Assembly: GCF_018263905.1 (NCBI RefSeq)
Contig: NZ_JAAFZU010000077.1
Coordinates: 112,302-176,301 of the forward strand
Length of the DNA: 64,000 bases
Origin: Loktanella sp. SALINAS62
GTDB lineage: Bacteria; Pseudomonadota; Alphaproteobacteria; Rhodobacterales; Rhodobacteraceae
Direction of reading: 5' to 3'
Positions within the stretch are counted from its first letter, which is position 1, and each line of letters starts with the position of its first letter. A program made the translations under genes and the position numbers. The notes below the pieces were generated by a model, which did not search any database, was not told the DNA's origin, and saw nothing but the letters and a program-made list of their open reading frames with translations. This document shows positions 28,107 to 36,129 of this stretch, piece by piece.

Positions 28107-28745
28107 GTGCTGGATATCACCGATCAGATCAATCTGCTGTCAGAGCGTATTCACGACCTGCGCGAAGGCCGTGACCGGATTCTGGTGGCGATCTGTGGTG
28201 CGCCCGCGTCGGGAAAATCGACACTGGCAAAAGAACTTGCGCGGCGATTGAACCTGCAGAAATGTCCGGCACTTGTGGTGCCGATGGATGGGTTTCATCT
28301 GGACAACGCCATTCTGGATGCCCGTGACCTGCGGGCGCGCAAGGGCGCGCCCGAAACATTCGATGCGGACGGGTTCCTGCACCTGATCCGGCGCATGGGC
28401 GAAAATGTCGAGGTCATGGCCCCGGTATTTGATCGGACACGCGATCTGTCCGTGGCCGGCGCCATTGCGGTTCCTGCCAACTGCCCGGTCGTCATCGTCG
28501 AAGGCAATTACCTGATGTTCGACGAAACACCGTGGAGCAATCTTGCCGGTCTGTGGGATTTGACCGTCCGGGTCGAAGTACCGATGGCGCATTTGCGCGG
28601 GCGGCTGATCCAGCGTTGGCTGAACCTGAACCACAGCCGCGCCGCCGCCACCCGCCGCGCCGAAAGCAACGATATTCCCAACGCGCAGCGGGTGATCGAC
28701 CGGGCGATCACCTGCGATATCACCCTGACATCCGAAGACGCCTAG
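28107..28745 (+). CDS. Uridine-kinase/pantothenate-kinase-like P-loop kinase
   Basis: A 212-residue kinase starting at GTG (MLDITDQINLL) with AAAGGAAG 6 nt upstream; upstream codons in frame are non-coding in character. The P-loop is GAPASGKST (about 36-44), followed by the substrate-binding VVPMDGFHLDN and the Walker B-like VVIVEGNYLMFDE. A lid region is HLRGRLIQRWLNLN. This is the phosphoribulokinase/uridine kinase superfamily; close relatives sit in sugar-import operons (FrcK type) without a settled substrate. It is convergent with the hydrolase gene, overlapping it by 4 nt. Confidence 0.82.
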   Translation: MLDITDQINLLSERIHDLREGRDRILVAICGAPASGKSTLAKELARRLNLQKCPALVVPMDGFHLDNAILDARDLRARKGAPETFDADGFLHLIRRMGENVEVMAPVFDRTRDLSVAGAIAVPANCPVVIVEGNYLMFDETPWSNLAGLWDLTVRVEVPMAHLRGRLIQRWLNLNHSRAAATRRAESNDIPNAQRVIDRAITCDITLTSEDA

Positions 28746-29428
28746 ACAATCCGGGTCTGCACCGGGTCCAGCCCGTCGACCGTGCCGACCAGAACGTCCC
28801 CCCTGACGACGGCGGACACACCGGCAGGCGTGCCGGTCATGATCAGGTCGCCGGGGTACAATGTGTAAAGCGTGGACAGGTTCGCCACGATGTCGGGCAC
28901 TGACCAGACCATCGACGCCAGTGGCGATTCCTGCCGGGTCGTGTCGTTCACGGCCAACCGGATGGATGCGTCGGACAGCTGCACCTGATCTGCGGGCGTC
29001 AGCGCCGCGATGATGGCAGCGGCGTCAAAATCCTTGGACGTATCCCATGGCTGGCCCGCATCCTTTGCCACGTTCTGCAAATCGCGGCGCGTCATGTCCA
29101 GCCCGACACCGTAGCCCCAGATTACACTGGCGGCATCCGCACGGTCGATGGCCGTCGCGGTGCCACCGATCGCCACCACAAGTTCGATTTCGTGGTGCAA
29201 ATCATCGGTGCCCGGCGGATAGGGCATGTCTTGTCCCGATTGCAGAAGCGTATGGGCGGACTTGGTGAAATAGATCGGCGCGTCACGCCCGGCGTCACCA
29301 CCCATTTCGGCAACGTGGTCGGCATAGTTGCGCCCAACACAGAAAATACGCCGCACCGGGTAACGAAGCTCTGATCCGGTGATCGGCAGATCGGGTTGCA
29401 CTGGGGGGGCAAAAGAATAGTCTGGCAT
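28742..29428 (-). CDS. Fumarylacetoacetate hydrolase family protein
   Basis: A 228-residue FAH-fold hydrolase (start MPDYSFAPPV, AAGGG 8 nt upstream). The family features RRIFCVGRNYADH, PIYFTKSAHTLL and DDLHHEIELVVAIGG are present, with the metal-binding Glu pair in HEIEL. Downstream DYDMTRRDLQ-type (LDMTRRDLQNVAK) and YTLYPGDLIMTGTPAGV motifs are also seen. Likely activities are fumarylpyruvate or acylpyruvate hydrolysis, or oxaloacetate decarboxylation. It is a small cytosolic enzyme of aromatic or keto-acid breakdown. Divergent from the pqiA genes. Confidence 0.88.
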   Translation of the reverse strand: MPDYSFAPPVQPDLPITGSELRYPVRRIFCVGRNYADHVAEMGGDAGRDAPIYFTKSAHTLLQSGQDMPYPPGTDDLHHEIELVVAIGGTATAIDRADAASVIWGYGVGLDMTRRDLQNVAKDAGQPWDTSKDFDAAAIIAALTPADQVQLSDASIRLAVNDTTRQESPLASMVWSVPDIVANLSTLYTLYPGDLIMTGTPAGVSAVVRGDVLVGTVDGLDPVQTRIV

Positions 29429-29538
29429 TGAGTGTACCCTTTGTGGCGTGGTTATTGCTGTTGAACGGCCTGTATGGCGCCCGGATGGCGTGTTGGCCAC
29501 TTGAAACAATCGCTTTGGCGGTCAATGAGTCAGGAAAC

Positions 29539-30165
29539 ATGTCGCTGCCACCGCTGGATGATCTGATTGCGTGTCCCCATTGCGACACGCTGCATATCGA
29601 ACTTGACCTGCCCCACGGCGGGCAGGCTTGCTGTGTGCGCTGCGGTGCTGTGCTGATGACCGAACGCCCGCGCGCGCTGGCGCAGATGGTCAGTTTTGCC
29701 GTCGCGGCCGTGATCCTGATGATCGCGGCAATCAGTTTTCCGTTTCTGGATATCGACGCGCAGGGGTTCCACAACGAAACGTCGGTCTTAAGCGCTGTGA
29801 TGGCGTTCAACCAAGGCCGCGGTATTCCGCTGGCCATTGCGGTCGCCCTGTTCATCATCGTGCTGCCGCTGACCCGGTTGCTGGCGCTGATCTATGCGAT
29901 CGGGCCGCTTGTGGTGGGCCACCGGCCCCGGCGCGGGGCGCGCGTGGCATTTGCGCTGACGGAACAATTACGCCCTTGGGCCATGGCAGAGATTTTCATG
30001 GTCGGCGTATCCGTCGCGCTGGTCAAGATCACCGGCATCGCGACGGTGACCATCGGCCCCGCGTTCTGGGCGTTTATCACGCTTGTCATCATCACCATTT
30101 TCAATGACCGCATCATGAGCAGGTACACCGTTTGGAAAGCACTCGATCTGGCCTACCGGGCCTGA
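29539..30165 (+). CDS. pqiA: Paraquat-inducible protein A domain protein (first half)
   Basis: A 208-residue inner-membrane protein corresponding to one PqiA domain. It starts at MSLPPLDDLIACPHC after AGGAAAC. The N-terminal rubredoxin-like fold has four cysteines (CPHC...CCVRCG), followed by four TM helices with the FLDIDAQGFHNETSVLSAV periplasmic segment. In E. coli PqiA both domains are in one 417-residue chain. Here they are two overlapping genes, this being the first. The complex with PqiB and PqiC moves lipids between the inner and outer membranes. Confidence 0.85.
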   Translation: MSLPPLDDLIACPHCDTLHIELDLPHGGQACCVRCGAVLMTERPRALAQMVSFAVAAVILMIAAISFPFLDIDAQGFHNETSVLSAVMAFNQGRGIPLAIAVALFIIVLPLTRLLALIYAIGPLVVGHRPRRGARVAFALTEQLRPWAMAEIFMVGVSVALVKITGIATVTIGPAFWAFITLVIITIFNDRIMSRYTVWKALDLAYRA

Positions 30166-30770
30166 CCAGCGCCCGTCAGGCGGGTCTGATCGCCTGCCGC
30201 CGTTGCGGACAGGTCCATGCGGCGGGCGCTGTCCGCTGCAAGCGGTGTCATGGGCCGATCCGGTCGCGCGACACCGAAAGCCTGCAAAAGGTATGGGCGT
30301 GGCTGATCGCGGGGATCATCGCGTTCATCCCCGCGAATATCTATCCGATGCTGCTGACCGCAACCCTGCTAAGCCGGTCGGAACAGACGATCATCGGTGG
30401 CGTGGTCGAACTGTTTCATTACGGAAACTACGGTATCGCAACCATCGTCTTTGTCGCATCCATCGTCATCCCGGTGGGGAAATTCATCGCCATCGGCTAT
30501 CTGGCAATCACAGTTCAGCGCGGACGCACCCGGCATGTACACCAGCACCACAAGCTGTACGATGTGGTGGAATTCATTGGCCGGTGGTCGATGATCGACG
30601 TGTTCGTCGTTGCCATTTTGTCTGCTTTGGTGCAACTCAACACCGTCGCGACCATCAATCCCGGCATTGCGGCGCTAAGCTTTGCGCTGTCGGTTGTGTT
30701 TACGATGTTGTCAGCGTTGGCATTCGATCCACGCCTGATTTGGGATAACGAAGGGCCAGCAGACGCATGA
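30132..30770 (+). CDS. pqiA: Paraquat-inducible protein A domain protein (second half)
   Basis: A 212-residue second PqiA domain, beginning at a TTG codon inside the end of the first gene (34-nt overlap) with AGG 8 nt upstream. It repeats the zinc-ribbon pattern (CRRCGQVH...CKRCHGPI) and four TM helices, with the conserved FIPANIYPMLL segment that in fused PqiA precedes the lipid-channel helices. The stop overlaps the pqiB start by 4 nt. The use of TTG is inferred from the reading frame and spacing; an internal start cannot be excluded. Confidence 0.8.
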   Translation: MESTRSGLPGLTSARQAGLIACRRCGQVHAAGAVRCKRCHGPIRSRDTESLQKVWAWLIAGIIAFIPANIYPMLLTATLLSRSEQTIIGGVVELFHYGNYGIATIVFVASIVIPVGKFIAIGYLAITVQRGRTRHVHQHHKLYDVVEFIGRWSMIDVFVVAILSALVQLNTVATINPGIAALSFALSVVFTMLSALAFDPRLIWDNEGPADA

Positions 30771-33205
30771 GCGATAATTTCACCCCCGCCGAAATGGACG
30801 TGCGTCAGGGCCGCCCCAGTTTTTGGCGCAGGTTGTCGTTTGTCTGGCTGGTGCCGATTTTGGCGCTCGTGGTCTCTATCGGGGTGGCGTGGCAGTCCTA
30901 TGCCGATCGCGGCGTCCTGATTGAAATATCGTTCCCCAGCGCGTCGGGCATCGTCGCGGGTGAAACGGAAATCAAGTATCGTGACGTGACCATCGGGGCG
31001 GTCGAGCAGGTCGAATTTTCGGAAGATCTGCAAGAGGTGCTGGTCTATGCGCGGGTCGATCAGACCGTCTGGCCGTATATGGATCAGGACGCGAAATTCT
31101 GGATCATCAGCCCCGACGTCAGCGTACGCGGGATCACGGGGCTGGATACCGTATTGTCGGGCGTCTACATCGAAGGCGACTGGGACCGCGATGCGGACAA
31201 CGCGCAAACGTCATTTACCGGGTTGCAGCGTCCGCCCGTGGTGCCGCCCGGCCAGACCGGCACCGAAATCGTGCTGCGCACGACCGAAGGCAGCGCACTG
31301 TCCGCCGGTGCCCCCGTGCTGCACCAGGGCATCGAAGTCGGCGTCTTGTCCCAACCGGTGTTGTCGAACGACGGGCTGAACGTCACGGTAAGTGCTTTTA
31401 TTGCAGAACCTTATGATGCGTTGATCACGTCCTCTACCCGGTTTTGGGACACGGCGGGTTTCAGTATCTCGTTGGGCGCTGGCGGCGTGGCACTTGATGT
31501 GAGCTCACTCGCATCCCTGATCGAGGGCGGTGTGGCATTCGATACCGTCGTGTCGGGCGGTCAGCCGATTGAGGACGGTTTTGTGTTCGATCTGTTCACG
31601 GACGAAGAAACCGCACGTTCCAGCCTGTTCAACGAAGTGGGTCGCCCAAAACTGAACGTGGCGGTGCTGTTCGACGGGTCGGTCAGCGGGTTGTCCGTCG
31701 GATCGGACGTCCGTTTTCAGGGTATCCGCATCGGTCAGGTGTCGGAACTGGGCGCGGTCGTCGTCGAAGACGAAGACGAAGCACGCAGCGTCGAACTGCG
31801 CACCGTTCTGGCCATCGAACCCGGCCGTCTGGGTCTGGGCGAAGAAGCTACGCCGCAGAACGCACTGGATTTGCTGGCAAGTTTCGTCGATCAAGGATTG
31901 CGCGCCCGGCTGGTGACGGGCAACATCCTGTCCGGCAACCTGACCGTTGAACTGATCGAGGTCGCGGATGCGCCGCAGGCGGATCTGGACGTCGACGCGA
32001 TACCCTATCCGGTGATCCCAACGACCGCATCCAACATCACCGACGTCGCCGACGAGGCCGAAAGCGTGCTGGCGCGCATCAACGACCTGCCTATCGAAGA
32101 GCTGCTGGCCGCCGCCATCGACGTGATGGACAGCGCCAATGCGCTGCTGCGGTCGGACGGCGTGCTGGACACGCCCGAACAGGTTGCAAGCCTGCTGGCA
32201 GAGGTGCGCGACATCGTGGGCAGTGACCAGATCCAGCAAGTGCCAAGTCAGGTAAACGATCTTTTGAACCTGCTGGAAGACACCGTCGGCGGCCTGTCCG
32301 GCATCGTCCGGTCCGTCGGCGATACCAACCTTGCGGGCCAATTGGATACGATCCTTGGCAATGTGTCGGGCGGCACCGAAAACCTGCCTGACATCGCCGA
32401 ACAGGTCGAACAGGTGATCGCAAAAGCAAACGCGCTGGCACTGGATTCACTGCTGGCGCAGGCGGAATCGGCACTGGTGTCGATCGAAGCGGCCGCATCC
32501 AACGACGATCTGCAAGAGGTGCCGGTTTTCCTGAATCAACTGCTGGACGAGGCGCGACTGCTGATCGCCAGTCAGGATGTGCAGGCCCTGCCCGGCGAAT
32601 TGCGCAGCGTCGCGGACGAGGCCGGTCAGATCCTGACCGATCTGACCGCGCAGAACATCTCTGGCCAGTTGACCGACGCCATAGCCGCCGCCGCAAGTGC
32701 GGCGCAGAATATCGACGCAGCGTCGGCGCAACTGCCCGCGATCACGGCGCAACTGGAAGAACTGTCCGCCGAAGCCGCGCGTATGAATCTGGAAGAACTG
32801 TCCACCGCCGCGACGCAGGTTTTGCAAAACGTGTCGGACATCACCGCGACCCCGTCGGCACAGGCCCTGCCCGCGTCGTTGTCGTCGGCTCTCGACGAAT
32901 TGCAGCTGACACTGGCCGAAGTGCGCGAAGGCGGCGCGATTGAAAACGTAAACGCGGCGTTGCAATCGGCATCGCAGGCGGCACAGGCTATCGAAGAAGC
33001 CGCCAACAGTCTGCCCGACCTGAGCGAACAGGCATCCACCTTTATCACCGACTCTGGCGATGTGCTGGCGACATATGGCGAACGGTCACGGTTCAACAAT
33101 GATCTGTCCGCCGTGCTGCGTGACATTCAGCAAGCCGCGGACGCGATTACCAACCTTGCGCGGACGATCCAGCGCAATCCCAACTCTCTGATTACGGGGC
33201 GATAA
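30767..33205 (+). CDS. pqiB: PqiB-like MCE protein, intermembrane lipid tunnel
   Basis: An 812-residue protein with one N-terminal TM helix (WLVPILALVVSIGVAWQSYA, about 26-45). Three MCE/MlaD domains follow, at about 46-135, 160-260 and 295-425, each with the GxxVxYxGxxIGxV-type core (for example VRFQGIRIGQVSEL). The second half is a very long Ala/Gln/Leu-rich helical region (about 440-810). In E. coli PqiB stacked MCE rings plus a C-terminal coiled-coil needle span the periplasm. The C-terminal part here is longer than the E. coli protein (about 546 residues), so the needle may be extended. Confidence 0.9.
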   Translation: MSDNFTPAEMDVRQGRPSFWRRLSFVWLVPILALVVSIGVAWQSYADRGVLIEISFPSASGIVAGETEIKYRDVTIGAVEQVEFSEDLQEVLVYARVDQTVWPYMDQDAKFWIISPDVSVRGITGLDTVLSGVYIEGDWDRDADNAQTSFTGLQRPPVVPPGQTGTEIVLRTTEGSALSAGAPVLHQGIEVGVLSQPVLSNDGLNVTVSAFIAEPYDALITSSTRFWDTAGFSISLGAGGVALDVSSLASLIEGGVAFDTVVSGGQPIEDGFVFDLFTDEETARSSLFNEVGRPKLNVAVLFDGSVSGLSVGSDVRFQGIRIGQVSELGAVVVEDEDEARSVELRTVLAIEPGRLGLGEEATPQNALDLLASFVDQGLRARLVTGNILSGNLTVELIEVADAPQADLDVDAIPYPVIPTTASNITDVADEAESVLARINDLPIEELLAAAIDVMDSANALLRSDGVLDTPEQVASLLAEVRDIVGSDQIQQVPSQVNDLLNLLEDTVGGLSGIVRSVGDTNLAGQLDTILGNVSGGTENLPDIAEQVEQVIAKANALALDSLLAQAESALVSIEAAASNDDLQEVPVFLNQLLDEARLLIASQDVQALPGELRSVADEAGQILTDLTAQNISGQLTDAIAAAASAAQNIDAASAQLPAITAQLEELSAEAARMNLEELSTAATQVLQNVSDITATPSAQALPASLSSALDELQLTLAEVREGGAIENVNAALQSASQAAQAIEEAANSLPDLSEQASTFITDSGDVLATYGERSRFNNDLSAVLRDIQQAADAITNLARTIQRNPNSLITGR

Positions 33206-33208
33206 AGC

Positions 33209-33775
33209 ATGACCATGAAACCGGCCTTGATTGCCCTTGGTTTGGGTGCGCTTGTCGCCTGTGGCAGCACCACGACGCGGCTGAACATGCCGACCGCTGC
33301 CCCGACGCTGAGCCTGCGCGCTGGCATGGAAACGGTGGTGCTGCGCGACGTGACGCTGCCGACTTATGCCGCATCCGATGAAATCGCGCTGGAAACCGCC
33401 CCCGGTGTCATCACGACCGATGGCGAATTGCTGTTTGCGGACGATCCATCGCGCGCGGTCACGTTGTCGCTGTCGCGCCAGATGGATACGATCCTGTCGG
33501 CGCTTGTCGGTCCCGAACCCTGGCCGTTTCCGGGTCTTCCCGATGTGGTCGTCGATGTGCGTGTGTCCGAGATGCTGGGCAGCGCCGTCACCGGCAACTT
33601 TACCCTGTCGGGTCAGTATTTCATCGGTGGTGACGGGATCGATTACCCGAATACGGCCCATAACTTTGCCTATGTGGTCCCGATGCCAACACCCGACATT
33701 CCCGGCGCGGTTGCCGCACAGGGTCTGGCGATCACAGGTTTGGCCGAAGACATTTCGCGCCGGTTGGGCCGCTAG
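33209..33775 (+). CDS. pqiC: PqiC-like outer-membrane lipoprotein
   Basis: A 188-residue lipoprotein, signal MTMKPALIALGLGALVAC with lipobox LVAC (Cys18). The mature domain is of the ABC-type transport auxiliary (PqiC/YmbA) fold: paired strands around RAGMETVVLRDVTLPTYAASDEI, and a helix after LSRQMDTILSALVG. It begins 3 nt after pqiB and would dock the tip of the PqiB needle on the inner leaflet of the outer membrane. Either of the two in-frame ATGs (33209, 33215) could be used. Confidence 0.8.
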   Translation: MTMKPALIALGLGALVACGSTTTRLNMPTAAPTLSLRAGMETVVLRDVTLPTYAASDEIALETAPGVITTDGELLFADDPSRAVTLSLSRQMDTILSALVGPEPWPFPGLPDVVVDVRVSEMLGSAVTGNFTLSGQYFIGGDGIDYPNTAHNFAYVVPMPTPDIPGAVAAQGLAITGLAEDISRRLGR

Positions 33776-33912
33776 GTCCACCAGTCGGCATGGTGATGCC
33801 GCTGCAGGGCCACAGTTGGATCATGCTTTTGCGCTAGGGCTTTGACCGTGGCGCGATTTGTCGTCATGTTTCACGGCAATCGCCCGACAGAGGCGCAACC
33901 AAAGGCAGTTCC

Positions 33913-36129
33913 ATGACCCCCGCAGACCTGAAGGGCAGTATCATTTCGCACCGTAACGACCGCATGGGCGGCCGTATGATTGCGATGCTGAACGCCCTGC
34001 GGATCACGCGCGATTACGATCTGCCGTTTTTTGTCGGCTGGACCACGGGGGGCCGCACATCAGAAGAAATGCGCGACCCCAGTGCGATTTTCGATGCGGA
34101 TTGGGTGGCAAAGCATTTCTTTGATACCGACATCCTGAGCGGGATTTACGATGACCTGATTGATCTGTCGACGCTGACCGGCCACACCGGATGGACGGCT
34201 GACAAGTTCCGCGCAACGCTGGCGGGCGGTGAAAGCTTTCTGTCGGGTGCGGCGATGGGCGTCACGGTCCTGCCATGGGAAGATCATCAGGCCGTCGCGG
34301 CGCGTTTGCCGCAGGCCATCGACAGCGTGCAGTTCAGCGCGCCCGTGCGCGCCATGATCGAACGGATCGACACCGTGTTCGCAGGCACAAAGCTGACCGC
34401 CTATCATATCCGGCGCGGCGATATCATTTACGACCCGATCACATCCAACAAACTGTGGCCGAACAAGTTCATTCCGCGTGAATTTTACGAACAACATCTG
34501 GCGCAAACCCTGCGCGACCCCGATGCGCGCGTGCTGATCTTTTCCGACACACCCGTCGAGGTTGACCGCCTGCGCGCCGTCGATCCGCGTGTGCAGGGGT
34601 TCGACGACTTGCTGGGCGATACCGATCTGACGCCGGGCGCGCGCGATTTTCTGGAACTGTTCGCCATGTCGCGGTGCAAACGCATCTTTGGCCCGCCATC
34701 ATCGGCGTTCAGCCAGACCGCGATGACCATCGGGGATTGCACCCTGCAAGCCGTCGAAGACGCGCTGTCACCCGCCGACCGGGCCGCCGCGATGGACCGG
34801 ATGACCGACCGACTGGAAGCGCGGTCAGAGTTGTTCATCAACATGGGCGACGTGGGCCAATGTCTGCATTTCCTGATCGAACGGCAAAAGGAAAAAGGCG
34901 ACCCTGCCCGCGCCCGCCGCATCATCCGTGCCTATATGGATGACGGGTTGGACAAATCGTTCGCCTACCAGCTGCTATGCGAATTGTCGGTCGCCACCGA
35001 CGATCTGCCCGCTTGCGAAACGGTCCGCGCACTGGCCTATGCGCGGCCCGTCTATAGCGACGATTCGATGTCGACGGTGAATACCTATTCCGCGTTGTAC
35101 CAGATGTCGGTCGGACGGGCGGATACGGCGATGGACCGGCTGCATGCCGCGTTCTGGTTCCGGCCGCTTGAAAATGTGGTGCATGGTGCGCTGAACCTTG
35201 CCCTGACGGCGGATATTCTGACGCCGCAGAACTTTTACCCGTTTGATCCGGTGATGACGCGGCAAAAGGGCAATGTCTTTCCCCAGGGCAAAAAGGCGCT
35301 GGCGGAACTGAACAGTATCGCACCCAAAGGACACGATCCCGAAGACCGCAGCGATTTCCATATGTGGGATCTGGTCGTGCGCGACTGGCGGCTGACCTGC
35401 GGCAAAAAGCTGAACCGCGCCTTTACCAACAAATCCAAGATCGCCAAATCGCTGGATATGCTGACCCGCGCGTTTTCGAAACTGGACGGCAATCCGGCCC
35501 TGACCTCTGCGCGCGGTGTGTTGCTGTTTGCCGCCGGAGAGGTCGACGAGGCGCTGGAATGTCAGCGCCGCGCGATTGCCGCGTCACCCGACACACCGAT
35601 TTACCGCAAGCGGATTTCTGATATCTTGTTCACCCAAGGCGCTGATAAAACGGCTCTTTTCCAGTTGCGCAAGGCATCGAACCTGATGGGCTGGCATCCG
35701 ACCTATCAGGCGGAACTGGGCTGGCGGCTGTGGCGGATGAAGGAACGCGACGAAAGCTGGACGATCTACAACACGCTGGCGGTGAGCGACCACAGGTTCA
35801 TCGAAATCCATCTGATGACGTCTGAAATGCTGCGGCGTGACACCAATCGGCTAGAAGAATCGCTGGAGGTGCTGAACCGCGCGCTGGCCCCCGGTCACGG
35901 CGCCCAGCGCCTGCTGGCCGCCAAGGCGCGGTTGCTGATGATGCTGGAACGGATCGACGAAGGCCGCGCGGTTTACGAATTGCTGGTCGATTGCGGATTG
36001 GGCACCGAACACACCCATGTCGAAATCTACCGCCAGTTCAGTGCCTTGGGCCGGACGGATATCGCCCGCGACCTGACGGCGCGCAGCATCTATGATTTCG
36101 ACATGGTCTGCGAGATGGCGGAGAGCTAG
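33913..36129 (+). CDS. Fucosyltransferase-like domain fused to TPR region
   Basis: A 738-residue protein of two parts. Residues 1 to about 290 resemble NodZ/FUT8-type fucosyltransferases. SHRNDRMGGRMIAMLNALRI forms the N-terminal glycine-rich loop, YHIRRGDIIYD at about 165-175 is the HxRRGD donor-binding motif, and RCKRIFGPPSSAFSQTA is the late motif. Residues about 300-738 are helical with TPR-like repeats. There is no signal peptide or TM helix, so it acts in the cytoplasm, probably on a lipid-linked or protein acceptor. It ends 4 nt inside the convergent GH3 gene. The donor sugar is not certain. Confidence 0.7.
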   Translation: MTPADLKGSIISHRNDRMGGRMIAMLNALRITRDYDLPFFVGWTTGGRTSEEMRDPSAIFDADWVAKHFFDTDILSGIYDDLIDLSTLTGHTGWTADKFRATLAGGESFLSGAAMGVTVLPWEDHQAVAARLPQAIDSVQFSAPVRAMIERIDTVFAGTKLTAYHIRRGDIIYDPITSNKLWPNKFIPREFYEQHLAQTLRDPDARVLIFSDTPVEVDRLRAVDPRVQGFDDLLGDTDLTPGARDFLELFAMSRCKRIFGPPSSAFSQTAMTIGDCTLQAVEDALSPADRAAAMDRMTDRLEARSELFINMGDVGQCLHFLIERQKEKGDPARARRIIRAYMDDGLDKSFAYQLLCELSVATDDLPACETVRALAYARPVYSDDSMSTVNTYSALYQMSVGRADTAMDRLHAAFWFRPLENVVHGALNLALTADILTPQNFYPFDPVMTRQKGNVFPQGKKALAELNSIAPKGHDPEDRSDFHMWDLVVRDWRLTCGKKLNRAFTNKSKIAKSLDMLTRAFSKLDGNPALTSARGVLLFAAGEVDEALECQRRAIAASPDTPIYRKRISDILFTQGADKTALFQLRKASNLMGWHPTYQAELGWRLWRMKERDESWTIYNTLAVSDHRFIEIHLMTSEMLRRDTNRLEESLEVLNRALAPGHGAQRLLAAKARLLMMLERIDEGRAVYELLVDCGLGTEHTHVEIYRQFSALGRTDIARDLTARSIYDFDMVCEMAES

